Below, piece by piece: positions 32,801 to 43,946 of a stretch of 64,000 nt of DNA (positions are counted from its first letter, which is position 1; each line of letters starts with the position of its first letter). A model generated the notes under the pieces. It did no database searches. It was not told the origin of the DNA and was given only the letters and a program-made list of their open reading frames with translations. The DNA is from Entomortierella parvispora. Lineage: Eukaryota; Mortierellomycota; Mortierellomycetes; Mortierellales; Mortierellaceae. The stretch lies in NCBI GenBank assembly GCA_963573315.1, contig OY752148.1, positions 1,231,263-1,295,262 on the forward strand. The letters run 5' to 3'. The translations under genes and the position numbers were made by a program.

Positions 32801-33784
32801 CCACGACGACGCAGACGGTGAAAGCGGCGGTTGGGGATCCTCCTTGCCCTGGCTCTGGCCCTGAGGGTCCTGCAGCGTCAACGGCGTCTCGTCCGTCTCC
32901 AGCTCTACATGGCCGGCGATGTGGTGGTCATAGTCGATCTGCCACTGCTGCTGCTGGCAGTCCTCACCACTGTCCTGGTCGCTCTCTGCGTGATGTCCCT
33001 CGCCTTCAGAGTCACTGGCATGGTCGTGGACCTGGCCCACGGACTTTATCCAGTGCCGCGCATGGTCTGCGGCTGGCGACCCAAAGACGGGCGAGTGTCC
33101 GTTGCTTTCGCTCCCACTCCTGTAGCCGTGGTGATGTGGACTCAGGTAGTGGCGTGGTTTGACATCCTTGGGATGCAAATGTCGGTGACCCCGACCATGG
33201 AGCACGGCGGGTCCTGGCGTTGCGACGGGCTGCTTTTTGAGCAATGCTTGGAAACTGCGTTCGATCTCTGAGGTATTGAATTGGGTGCGGGTGTCGGCCA
33301 GGGTGCTGCTACTGCCATTACTGCTGCCGCTGTTTCGATGGCCTGGCTGAGCGGTGGGAGGGAACAAAGGTGGAAGAGGTGATGCTATTGTTGAAGTTGT
33401 TGAAGCTACTGTTGCTGTTGTTGCTGTTGTTGTTGCTGTTGTTGTTGCTGTTGTTGTTGTCGCGTCTGTTGCAGTGCCCTCTGCTGCTGTGGAGAAAGCG
33501 TTGGAGAAGGACACGGCCCTTGTGAGGGCCGACTGGACAGGGGTCGAAGAGCGTTGTGTGGATGTTGGTTGCTGCTGTAGCGACGATGGAGACCCAAAGT
33601 TTGGTTGTGATGGCGATTGCGGCAACGGCGCAGAATGGTAGCGCTGCGACGGCGACTGGGGAAGGGCATGGGCATGGGAATAAGTACGTGATGGTGTGGA
33701 CGCGGCGGTGGTGACAGGCGACAAGGAAGTGGACCGAGGCTGAGGAGTCGACGGCCGAGAGGATTCGTTTGGTGTGATTGGCAT
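29504..33784 (-). CDS. PH-Sec7-PH protein, putative Arf guanine-nucleotide exchange factor
   Basis: Two exons, 32767-33784 and 29504-32661, give 1391 residues; the intron also reads open but has perfect GTAAGT and CTAG ends. Residues 1-480 are Ser/Pro/His rich. A PH domain starts near 488 (HHGKILQVINT, RYLFLFSDLLLIAKP). A Sec7 domain follows at about 595-775 (NPTRALNAFIQKRAL, FNVVDYILDEFTKRWYEAN, LVIAMLVLNAQLHNNE). A second PH-like segment is near 900-1060 (YLFGTSSAAEKDEWARVLSEC). The C-terminus has an acidic run and 31 Gln. The Sec7 glutamate-finger loop, normally F-x-L-P-G-E, reads CLPERAT here, so exchange activity is uncertain. Start taken at MPITPNESS: the extended frame to 33976 only translates a polypyrimidine leader. 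Yeast Syt1/Yel1-type factors are the likeliest relatives. Confidence 0.8.
29735..29827 (-). repeat. CAG/CAA repeat encoding 31 glutamines
   Basis: Almost perfect CAGCAA hexamer array inside the Sec7 gene; alternation of the two Gln codons suggests hexamer rather than pure CAG expansion. Confidence 0.9.
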
Positions 33785-33930
33785 GAGAAGGAGGAGGAGA
33801 AGGAGGAGGAGGAAGGAGGAGGAGGAAGGAGGAGGAAGGAGGAGGAAGAAGGAAGGAAGAAGGAAGAAGGAGGAAGAGGAGAAAGAGGAAGGAGGAAGAA
33901 GGAGGAGAAGCAATGAAGGAAGGGAAAGGA
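33785..33930 (-). repeat. Polypyrimidine (GGA on plus strand) leader
   Basis: Dense GGAGGA/GGAAGA repeats on the plus strand, i.e. a CCT/TCC-rich 5' leader of the Sec7 gene. Its translation yields long Leu/Ser/Pro strings, which is why the upstream in-frame start was not used. Confidence 0.7.
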
Positions 33931-34064
33931 TGGATGGAATAAGACAAACGAAACGGCGGGAAAAACAAGGACGCAATGAAAATAGATTTCATTTCATTTC
34001 ATTTTCTTTGAATAAATAATTATAAATTTAGCATAAAAATTCTCTGACAAAACTATTGTTACCT

Positions 34065-35915
34065 CTAACTCCTTACACCACTCGCGCGTCGCCTCTCGAC
34101 CAGCGCTTTCATATATTCGTAGAGCGCAAAGCTCTTTTTCGGGTTCGGGTGCAGACCCGTACCCACATCCTTCAGTTTGTGAAAAGACTGTGCCAGCCAT
34201 TCCAAATCACTCTCGCGGAACTGCTGCCCTGAACTATGGTGATATATCCCATGGAGGCCACGCGCAGGAAATAGCGCTCCCAAGCCCCGGTCCAACCGCA
34301 ATTCCAATGCACTCAGTCCATCGCTCGCTAGTCCGTTGCTCGCTTCAGCATATGGCGGCGCCTTGCTGTGGTGGCGGACCCCAATTCCAATCATGAAAAG
34401 TCGCTTGAATCTCCCAAGTCTTTCAAAGATTTGGAATTGTCTCCAGTGTTGCCTATTCGACTCCAGTGTTCGCCCAGCATTAGAGATCATGCCAACGGAC
34501 CGAGAGGAGAACCTTTTTTTCTTTCGGGAAGCTTGTGGTGGGGACTTCTCAGTAGCCAGCTTGTCTCCCCGGCGATTAACGTATATTGGGATCATCCAGT
34601 ACCGCAGATTCTTGCAAACCCACTCTCGTCCGCGGATAGGATCCTCGTCAGGTTCGCCTTTCGGGGTCGTAATATCCTGCTCGCAAATCATGTCTCCGCC
34701 AATATGCTCAAGATTTGGACAAGTGCACAGGATTTCATGAAGCATGGCACTGGTCACCCCGGAACAGGAGCTCAATTCTAGCTCCACAAGTGTCATGGCA
34801 TGTTGATTCGTCAATAGCTTGAAACCCACAGCGCCTAGTTCTCCCGCTCCAATATCGAATTTCTCTAGTCCTGACGAGACTGATTTCAAGATTGTATCCG
34901 CGTTGCAATTTCGATGGTGAATGTTGATGGAAACAAGCTGACACCAGAGGACTGATGACGGCCTTTGGGTTTTTGACAACTCAGGAGAGAGGGAGATGGA
35001 AGGATGGTGAGCGACAGACTCGCACGCCTTACCAAACATATTGTCCGAGCTTTGGCAAGTAATTCTGCGGAGGTCCTCACTCTGGGTCAACATGTCAACA
35101 AACATCACTCTCGCAGATTCGTCACACTCGACATTAAATAGGTTCAGCTCTTGTAGCTCTCGCCTTGGTCGGTTAGTTTCTTGTCCGAACCGTTGCCCCA
35201 TGATCAACTCAGGCGACAGTGGCAGCGAGTCACGATTGGATGGACCAGAGAGGACTACACGTCGGATCTGGAGCTTTTTCAGTTGTGGTCTATTGCAGAT
35301 CTCCCAGAAGGCGTCCGTGGCCTCAGCATTTCCAATGATCACATCTGTGAGACAGAGTTCCTCGAACTTCTCTAGATCTCGTATCGCCCGCCATAGCTGG
35401 AGGTTTCTGGCCACCCCTTTGTCATTGAGCTGGTCCGATATCATTGAGAAGCCCTCCAAATGAACACGCCGCAGTCTCGCTCGGTGGTTTTGGATTAGTT
35501 GAGCGGGCGTACCGTCCAAGTCTTTTGTGAAGGACGTCATAGTCGGATCGTTGGTCCAGTCGTTATGATAGTTGTTAAAGTCCATCTCGCCATACCTCCT
35601 AGCTCGGCCGATCAGCCTTAACTCTGTCAGCTGAGGAAAGACGAAGGATTCGATGTATTCGGTCCAGAAAGGGTCGTTCAAAGTCAGGGTCCTTATCCAA
35701 TCCGCGTTGACTTGGAGACTTTTTAAGGGTGGCATCGATTTTTGTTGCGAGACTGAACGTGGAAGCTTCAAGTCCACTGAGCGATAGAAAATAGGCCCAA
35801 ATGAGTAGTAAAAGACCTTTGAAACGAGAAGGCAAGACGCGAGGTCGCCCTTGTGCTCAACATGTGTCGAGATGAGCATTACGACGTCGAAAATCTCGAA
35901 GAGGTGGCGCGACAT
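34065..35915 (-). CDS. F-box/LRR-like protein
   Basis: Single exon, 616 residues. The N-terminus (FEIFDVVMLISTHVEHKGDL, then LASCLLVSKVFYYSFGPIFY) is a divergent F-box of the kind that binds Skp1. The remainder is made of irregular leucine-rich units (FPQLTELRLIG, LEKFEELCLTDVII, LKKLQIRRVVLSG, LVELELSSCSGVTSAML), with a CPNLEHIGGDMIC unit and a C-terminal LGRFKRLFMIGIG / LSALELRLDRG block. This is the standard layout of the very large F-box family in Mortierella-type fungi, which are presumed substrate receptors of SCF ubiquitin ligases; substrate cannot be inferred. The gene is intact, in contrast to the relative at 47.3 kb. Confidence 0.8.
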   Translation of the reverse strand: MSRHLFEIFDVVMLISTHVEHKGDLASCLLVSKVFYYSFGPIFYRSVDLKLPRSVSQQKSMPPLKSLQVNADWIRTLTLNDPFWTEYIESFVFPQLTELRLIGRARRYGEMDFNNYHNDWTNDPTMTSFTKDLDGTPAQLIQNHRARLRRVHLEGFSMISDQLNDKGVARNLQLWRAIRDLEKFEELCLTDVIIGNAEATDAFWEICNRPQLKKLQIRRVVLSGPSNRDSLPLSPELIMGQRFGQETNRPRRELQELNLFNVECDESARVMFVDMLTQSEDLRRITCQSSDNMFGKACESVAHHPSISLSPELSKTQRPSSVLWCQLVSINIHHRNCNADTILKSVSSGLEKFDIGAGELGAVGFKLLTNQHAMTLVELELSSCSGVTSAMLHEILCTCPNLEHIGGDMICEQDITTPKGEPDEDPIRGREWVCKNLRYWMIPIYVNRRGDKLATEKSPPQASRKKKRFSSRSVGMISNAGRTLESNRQHWRQFQIFERLGRFKRLFMIGIGVRHHSKAPPYAEASNGLASDGLSALELRLDRGLGALFPARGLHGIYHHSSGQQFRESDLEWLAQSFHKLKDVGTGLHPNPKKSFALYEYMKALVERRRASGVRS

Positions 35916-36059
35916 TACGAGGATGAGAAATAATGCAGAGATGAGAAGGGATGAGAAGATGCCCAGTGCAAGAGTAATCTTACCGACAAAACCGCAGATC
36001 AGTTTGAAAGGGTCACACAGCCGTTTTATTTTTATTTTTTCACAAGGAAGAAATCGTGC

Positions 36060-39000
36060 TCAACATTCGCGTTCATGCGGCTCCAAATACGTGATGTTCA
36101 AGTAGTCAAACACCTCCTTCTCCGTGCGACCGGCGACCCATTGGCCCTTGGAGATCTTGTTCCGCTTCCGGTCCCGGATCACGTTCACGAAAAGGCCCTT
36201 GTCAGAAAGACTCATTCCGCGCTTCTGTGCCAGAAATCTCATGGACCGGTTGCAGATGTCGTTGCCGGTAAAGTAAAGGAGAACAGCTCCATGGTGATCA
36301 TAAGGGACCACCAAAATGTCGATATGGCGATGTAGGTATGGAGTTTTACTGCCACTTTCGGTCGGTAGTCGACATACACCCATGTATTTGAAGTGCTTGG
36401 GGGCATTGGCCATGCTTTCGTCGTAACTAGGTTTCGACAAGTGGTCGACCAAAAAGTCTTGCTGGATGAGATCCGTAAGGATATGCTCCATGATCAAGAA
36501 GAGTTCGTCGCCATTGTTGATGTTTGGTCGAGTGACTACAATGTCCACATCGCCACAATCCTGCTTCCCCCGTCGATAAGATCCAGTGACTTGTACGTCG
36601 ATATCCGGATGGAGCCTCTGTGCCGACTCCTTGACAACCAAGCCGATCTTCTCCACTTCGGCTCTGGGAATTCTTTTTTGCAGATCCTGTTCGTAAAGGA
36701 AAAGGCAAGGTCGCGTTAGAAAGCGCCAGGTTATATGACAGAACGGTCGAATGACAATATAAAAATCAAATACTAAGCCTACATCATAGTACTTAAGGCC
36801 AGATATTTGATTCTGGTTCAAGTTGGGAACTTTCCGCACATCTTCCAACGTTCGAAGGCCTTGGTTGTACCACTCAGTAGCCTTTTCAGACCCGACACCA
36901 TAGATCCCTTTGAAAAGGGTCTCTACCGACTTTCGGTCAGCGTCCCAGTTCAAGTGGTCCAGCTTCTTGATACGGCCGAATGAGAGGCATTCACCGATTT
37001 TTTGTGCCAGCTTCTTGCCTACTCGAGGAACCTTGAGGGCCATCTCCTCCGAAGTGATTTCATAGTCCAGAGCGCGAATGGCCGTGATGGCTTTCCGGTA
37101 ATTGATGACCTTGAATTGCTCTTTTGAGCCTGCAGTCTTGTGCTCATCGTAATAATCCAGTAAAACTTTGAGCTTTTTGTTTGAATTGGAAGTTAATGTG
37201 AAGAAAAAGAATGTCCGTTGTCAACAAACAGACAAAAAAAAATAATAAAGATAGGGCTATGTGCAGTGTCTTGGTTCATACCTGTTCTAGGATGGCCTTG
37301 TTATGAGTTGGCTCTGGCTTTTTACCGAAGCGACGCTTGCCCTGGGCGAACATCGGTAAATGGAAGATATAAGCAAAGAATATATATCCAGTGTGGTCAG
37401 TATTTCGATGAGCATATGAGCAGAGATATTACCTCTGTTTTGCCAGAGTTGATGATTTGGAGCAGAACCTCTTCTTTTTCCTTTGCTACAGGGGCAGCAG
37501 CTTCTGGGGCCTTCTTCTCTGAACCTTCAGCTGGCAGACGATCCCCATCTTCCTCTTCGATCTCGGATGGCTCAGGCTCCTAACAAAAATGGTTGTTATC
37601 ACAGCAAAAAAAACCACCGATTTTTGGTTAGTCAAAGCATTTCCTTTCGTTCGAAATGTTGGTAAGCTGATAATAGACTGTAGTGCATCCGTAGGCTTAC
37701 CTCCAATGACCCTTCTTGAATGGCCAACATAATCTCGTCAAACTCACTCTGATCTTTGGAAACCGCTGTCGACGCCTCCTTGGAGGAAGAAGCCGCCACA
37801 GTTTTTTCAGTGTCTCGAGTTGTTTGTTTTGATGGGGCCTCTCTTGGAGGTGTGACGGATGTGGGAGAGTCCTTAGAAACCGGGATGACTATCTCTGGGC
37901 GTTTGATTGAGTATTTTGATGGATCCATGGGCTTGTGAAACTGCACAAAATAGAATGAGTATGCTTCTCGACAATTTCAGCTAGTTAACACATCAAGGTT
38001 GCAACTTCATACCAGAATCGTATCCTGAAGCCATGTGGAATTCACAACGGCGATACTAGGCTAATAGAGTCGGAAAGAAAGTGTTCAAGCAGTAGCCGTT
38101 TTTACAGGTTAGATCACCTCTCGTTCATCAATTCCAAGGGCAACGACAAAAAGGGGGAAGATTGGGCATACTTTGATCGTGTCTACTTTTAACAGCTTCT
38201 TGATCGTGTCGATATTGGACAGGGAAGTGACGATATGGGTTGTGAGGTCTTGGTTCAAAGGGGGCATGCTCTCTTGGACAGTCTGATGGATAGACAAGAC
38301 TTTGGTAGGCGCACCTAACCATTGGCCCTTCATGTGACGGACCCTGTCTCTCGAAAGGTCATAGACGACTTTATCCATCCCCACTGGAATTGCGTATATC
38401 CTCACGCCAGTCAATGGTCCTTCCTGTGGGGGTGAACCCTGCCGAGGTTTAGTGCTAGACGCTCCCACCATGGACGTTGTCTCCAGTTCATCGTCCTCTT
38501 CGATGTCAGAATCCAGATTAATGACCGATTTTTCTCCCTGTTTTGGTTGATTCTCCGCAAAGACCAGTTGGGGTCGATGTTTGCCAATCTCTTTGGATGA
38601 TGAAGTTTTGCTGAGAGGTCTTTTCCGCGAAGCTAATGAGCCCACGATTGTTTGAATCGGCTCCTTGCCCTTTTTGGATTTGCCCCGAGCACCTGCATCA
38701 GAGGTACCTGCCTGATTTGAGGATGTCGCTGTATTACTCCCAGAGGAAGCGGCATTCTTTTGACTACGTAACTCTTCCTCGATCATTCCAGTCATAGCTC
38801 GATGGAGGCCTTTGACATCTTTGGCACCAGGGATCGTCGCGGTTCGCTCTTGGTTCCGCAACTCATGCTCAATCATTCCACTCATGGCCCGATGAAGATC
38901 CCTGTCAGAACTCACTCGCTTCTTCCTGAGGCGGATCAAATTCGAGGACGAGTCTTCAGAATCTGAAAAAAGATCAATCGTGTCCCCAGCCCGCTTTGGA

Positions 39001-40478
39001 AGGGAAGATGTCGAGAAACTTTTAGCAAAGGGTGCATTCTTCGTAGAAGGTGATGCCACTGGCGATCGAATCAACGAAAAGGACTTTGAGACAGAGTCAA
39101 GGACCTGCTTATCCGCGCCCATGTTGATTGGAGAGGCAGGGGAAGGTTGGCGAAATATCGGTAAGGGTGCTAGTAATGTTGGTGACTTTGATGAGCTCGG
39201 TGGGATATCGGCTTTCGCCTGTGGACTCTTTAACAATGCTGATTGAATAGGCGGATCTTGGCGTTTAGGTGGCGGAGATGTGGGGGGATCGCCTTTTGAG
39301 AATGAGAAACTCGTAGAGGGAGATGAGGTTGGTGGTGTCACTTGGCGGTATATTGAATCCGTGGAGAATTCGAGGGAGTAGTCGACACTGGAGATGGATC
39401 TGTCTACTTCCTCGCTGCCTTCTTTGTTGTTGTACGGAGGGGATTTAGGTCGGAAGCTGGAAGGGGGTTTTGGCAGTGGTGACGCGGTTATCCTATCAGC
39501 TGAAGTAACCTCTTCCAGAGAATGCTGAAGTGGATGTAGCGGGCGACTGAGTGAACCTCTTTCTATCCGTGGCTCATCTGCTGTTGCCTGCTTGCCATCC
39601 GCTTGTTGGAGCGATTGGGGAATATTTTGCCTGATACTGGCAGTGGTATACGACGGCGATGGAGGTATAGTATCCTTCAAGCTGCTTGCTTCGGGAGAGC
39701 GCTGAAGAGGTTTGGGTGAAAAGTCGGGAGAATGGGCCATTGTCCAAGCAATTCCTCTCTCCTTGCCACCAAGGTCCTCGGGATTATGTGAGGATGACGA
39801 CGTATCGTTTTCAGGGGGATCCTGTGCATTCGAAGGCGGAGCTGCTTCTTTGCCCGGAGTCTGGCGGATCGCTCTTAGATCTGCAGCCGTTGGGGACTGG
39901 GGCAGTGTTGAATCTCCTCCGTGTATTGGCATAGTTGCAGCACTCGTGTTTGACGGTGACGAGGTTAATCGAGGCGGAGCGGTCACCATCGCCGATGTAG
40001 TTGTCATTTGCTCCAGAAGGTCGCTTTTTCGCCACCAAGGGTCAAAGCCTTGATATTCGGTTGTAAATGGAAGGGGCATTAGGGTTGGAGGCGCCACCAC
40101 ACTAGCCACATCTTGTATCCGTGCTTCTGTGGTCTTTGGCAGGACGCGCCTTTTTTTTCCTGCAGAGGAGACATTGATTTGTGGTCCTTGCAAGAGCTCT
40201 TCGGGGATACGGCCTTCCTCTTCTTCAGCGAGACTTCTCTCAAGAGCCTCAAGGCGCGCGTTGTAGTCGGTCGAAGAGGACGATATGACAGAGGCAGGAG
40301 CGTGGGGAAGAAGGATATAAGTGATCGGCTCTGGATCAACTTTCAAAGGGCTCTGAGGATCTTGATTGACATCCGAGCTGGCGGCACCAGTGGGGGCCGA
40401 TCGCTGAGGATTGGGCCGTAGAGGGGGGGAAGGTGGAGGTGAGTGGGCGGCTCGCTTGCTTTTGCCCTTGTCGGCCAT
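36060..40478 (-). CDS. POL4: BRCT-containing family-X DNA polymerase (lambda/Pol4 type)
   Basis: Gap-filling polymerase for end joining and base-excision repair in the nucleus. Seven exons (38172-40478, 38013-38060, 37701-37940, 37433-37579, 37282-37341, 36783-37172, 36060-36686) close to 1272 residues. A BRCT domain lies at about 690-790 (GVRIYAIPVGMDK; SIAVVNSTWLQDTI). The helix-hairpin-helix/8-kDa region begins near 935 (INYRKAITAIRALDYEI, KVPRVGKKLAQKIGE, IYGVGSEKATEWYNQGLRTL). The palm keeps GSYRRGKQDCGDVDIVV with two catalytic Asp and HIDILVVP with the third. The C-terminus ends KEVFDYLNITYLEPHEREC, as in lambda. The roughly 680-residue Ser/Pro-rich N-terminal tail is unusual; fungal homologues are commonly 500-800 residues in total. 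It carries a duplicated 20-residue motif. Confidence 0.9.
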
Positions 40479-40831
40479 GGTGTGGACAGAGAGCGAAGAA
40501 TGCGAATGGAGAGTACTGAATGAATGGACGATACTAGCAAAGTGATGAAGTAAGAAGGGTGGGCGAAATCAGCAAGGAATCCAGGGTATTGATGAGTTGT
40601 GCATGTGCGGATGGGGCTGGGGATCAATCAGATGCATACCGGCATGCGTGCATGCATGGCTAACAGTGAGATGTGCGGTTGTGTGAAGATAGACAGACAG
40701 CGACAGAACAAAAAAAAAGAGCGGCAACCAGTGTTAAACGGGCGAAACACCAAGTTGGTGGCAACAGGCTTTTCTTTCAGTGTATTTTTTTTGGTATGGT
40801 ACATCTCCCTCCACTCCACCTCGCTCACCCT
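40479..40831. other. Intergenic region upstream of the polymerase gene
   Basis: 353 bp between the polymerase start and the stop of the membrane-protein gene; contains repeated GCATGC-type motifs near 40640-40660 and an A8 run. No gene seen. Confidence 0.4.
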
Positions 40832-42674
40832 CTAGACAAGAGAGGATGCCTCCCGCCGATCGGGCGTGCTGGCTGTCAGTGGCGCTGTGGGTCCTTGATC
40901 CTCGTCTTCGTCCGTCTCGTCATCCATATCAAATACGACGCTCTTCTTGGACGGGCTCTTGGACAGAATATTGAGAGATGACTTTACAGGCGATCCCTTC
41001 CGTGGACTCTGCATCTGCATTGGGGTTCCTGTTGGGCGAGCAGAATGTCCTTCATCTTCGTCATCATCTTCCAAAACGTAAACATCTTCCATTTGCTGTG
41101 ATGGATCTTTCGAGGATTCGGTCGTCCGTAATGTCTCCTCAGAGGCGGTCTCTGCGGCCTCTCCACGAGCATGCCCGTCTTCCAGGTCCACCATCGCCAA
41201 TCCTACATATCCGTCCGCGCCTGGTCGAGATCCAGATGTCGCTCTGCGATTGCTTGATGTAAACACGCCTCCATCCATACTGGCGGATGATTGATCTTCA
41301 TAAACAGCCCCTGTAAGCACCGCCTCGTCGTAAGCGACTTTCCATCCCAAGAACAAGAGTCGCAACAGAACAAGTAAAAAGGGTCCATTGTAGAGGAGAA
41401 CATCGACAATGATTTCCAATGGAATGAGGATCTGCTTGGATTCACGGTGGATGTTGCACAGCTCCAGAAGCATGTAATGTACAGGGATGTAAAGGATGCA
41501 GAGGTACCACTACACACGGAACAAAAGAAAGTACTCAGTTGGGTTTGTCAGGCGCGTCCATCTCCTCCCTTAGACTCCTTGTGAATTTTACCTTGTTTGC
41601 CCACAGATCCCTCGGAAATTTGCCAAAGAAAACCACTCCGCTCTGAGCTGGACGCGTTACAACGTGAAATAAAAAGATCATCGCGATTGCATACCAGATT
41701 TGACTCGTGGTCCAGCGCAAAATGTTGGACGCCCAGTCAAAGTAGAGGGAAGGATCCTTCCATCCTCGGAGCATGTACAGAACGTTGGCGAAAAGAGTGA
41801 GAACTGTTGCCGCGATGCAAACAAGGCCCATGAACCGATAGTTTTGAGCTACAGGTGCCGGCAGAAGGGCTACAATCAAATTTTTTTTTTCCTCCTTCGT
41901 TAATCACGCGCGTCACTGCAAACCTATTTCATTTCCCACAACAGCCGACAACTCTACACGTACCTTTTGCGATGGATTCATTGGTGATGTGCATTCGATT
42001 GCTATCCGGGCCAACATGTAACAAACATGGGGTCAGATTAATTTATCCTCATACCCAATACTAATTTAATGGGTATTTAAGACGCTCATACCTTTTCTTC
42101 CGACAGTAGACAAATAGGCCAACCATGACAACAATATCGAATACAGGGCCAAGGGCGGCCGATATCTAGTGTTTCAACAAGGTTTGCATCAATGTTAAGA
42201 GGGGCTTCCCATTTTTTTTTCTCGTCAAAACAGAAAAAAAAACAGAAAAGGGGGCATGCATGTCCAAGTGTGTGGGGATTCGAAGACGGGTATGTGATGC
42301 TATTGAGCAGTGCAAACTGGCTGTGGTGGGGATAATCAGATTGCAACTTTACCAAACACCCTATGTTGCGTGCGCGAGCAAACAGGATAAACAGAGAGGG
42401 AGGGCAAAGTCGTGCGTTAGCGACCCAATATTTCTCTGAGCATGGGCGGACAACAGATATCCACTGGTCCCTTACAGACAACGTAGCCCAGAATCTCCCA
42501 GCGACCCATTCGCATGCGGAGCAGAACTTGGTTTTCCATGATTAGCACTCCGACACCGAGTAAGGTCGAAGCCAGTCTGGCGTACGACCGCCAGTCATTA
42601 AAGAATGGCTGTAGGAAGGTGATGACTGCATGAATGTGTTTGGACCAGTCGTCGTACGGAGTGTTGCTGTCCAT
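40832..42674 (-). CDS. Multipass membrane protein with acidic cytosolic tail, unknown family
   Basis: Exons 42483-42674, 42092-42165, 41964-42001, 41592-41869 and 40832-41509 close to 419 residues. Six hydrophobic helices are seen: LASTLLGVGVLIM, LGPVFDIVVMVGLFVYC, FMGLVCIAATVLTLFANVLY, WYAIAMIFLFHVV, WYLCILYIPVHYMLLEL and IIVDVLLYNGPFLLVLLRLL. After about residue 285 there is a 130-residue polar tail with an acidic cluster and repeated SPxK sites (SPRKGSPVK, SPSKK), likely phosphorylated. I do not recognise the family; the fold resembles generic fungal six- or seven-helix proteins. The first intron (42166-42482, 317 bp) uses a weak GTTGTC donor because the better GTAAGG two codons on does not keep the frame, so an extra exon there is possible. 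Confidence 0.6.
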
Positions 42675-42961
42675 GGTATAAAATGTCGAGGGGAAATCAA
42701 TTGGGCTGGCACAAAGAACTGAGGAGGAATGCGTAGAGAAAACCAAAGGACAGGGAGTCAAATGAACACGTAGGGGTATCGTCCGCAGACGTGTAGGCGA
42801 AGGAAGGTGAAGGGGCAAAAGTAGGCAGTGGGGGTGATGGAATGGCGAGAAGGAAGAAAGAGAAGGACCATGCCAATGCATGGCAAACGTGGCGATAACA
42901 GTCACGCAGCGCACAGCGCACGGGTGCATTTTATTAGGTGGAGATATGGATATTGGCTTTC

Positions 42962-43946
42962 TTAAGCCTTGCAAAAGCCCTTGATCTTGCTGACCTCCTT
43001 GGCGGAAATGTCCAAGCAGGCCTTGGCGCAGAGCTCGGCGGCGCCCTTGAAGCGAATAATGACAGAGTTGGAGACGTCGACATCGCCAGTGACATTGATC
43101 TTGACCAACCAGAGGTTAATAGAGAACTTCTTGACCTGGATATCAATGGCAGTCTTGATCTTGGTGGCAAGAGAAGCAGCAACCTTGTCCGAGATCTTGA
43201 CAGAGGACTTTGTCGTCAACTTCACGGCATCCTTGACGATGTTGTGGGCCTGGACCTTGATGCAGGCAGCATCGTGCGCGGGGCAGCGCTTGGTGATGAG
43301 GGCAGCAAGGTTGGCACGCAAGTTGGCCGTGAACTGGGCCTTGATCTGGACATCGATTTCGTTGCGGACAGTGGCCTTGATCGAGGAGCGAAGGGCAGCA
43401 GTGAGCTTGGTGCCGAGACCGAAATCAATGTTGATGAGACCGCTGAAGAGTGAAAAGGATGAACAAAGGTTAACAAAGGTGGGCATGGCAGAAGGCGCGT
43501 CTGTCACATGGGCTCAACGCGCGCCTTTTATTCCCATTGGTGAACGGTTCCGACTTTGCTCTCGGGACTCAAAGAGGGCCAAGGACAAACATCAACCGGA
43601 GAAAGCGACACTCTCGTGCAAGTTTCCCCCTCGCTCTGAATGATGGTGCACCGAACCAAGATAATAAAGAAGGCCAGGGGGGAAATGAAGGGACTTACCT
43701 TATCTGGACGCGGAGGTCAGTGGAGATATCGGTGGACAAGTTGGCATCGGTGCAAACATCGGCATAGGCCTTGACGACAATGTCGGAGTGCTCCTTGACC
43801 AAGAGATCCAGGGTTGCCTCGAAAGCAGCTCCTGCAACAGGCTTGGCGGCGCGAACCTCAAGAGCCTGGATAGACTCTGCAGTGACGAAGCTGCAGAGCA
43901 TGGCAAACATGGCCATGAAGAAGGCGAAAAGGGAGGGAGTTCTCAT
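42962..43946 (-). CDS. Small secreted helical protein with six cysteines
   Basis: Two exons, 43699-43946 and 42962-43442, give 242 residues. Residues 1-23 are a clear signal peptide (LFAFFMAMFAMLCSFVTA). The mature part is Ala/Lys/Val rich and predicted helical, with repeated patterns such as LVKEHSDIVVKAYADV, SSIKATVRNEIDVQIKAQ and ATKIKTAIDIQVKKF. Six Cys remain after cleavage, two of them in CPAHDAACIK and two in LCAKACLDI, consistent with three disulfides. No known domain recognised; the size, signal and Cys content are those of fungal secreted or cell-surface proteins. The codon choice is strongly biased toward C-ending codons, suggesting high expression. Confidence 0.75.

Noticed and set aside
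33785-33976. N-terminal extension of the Sec7 gene rich in Leu/Ser/Pro
   Set aside because: It is the translation of a polypyrimidine leader; other genes here also have CT-rich 5' leaders.
42938-43643. Long plus-strand ORFs (171 and 224 residues) over the secreted-protein gene
   Set aside because: They are antisense shadows created by strong codon bias; the minus strand has a signal peptide and a clean intron.
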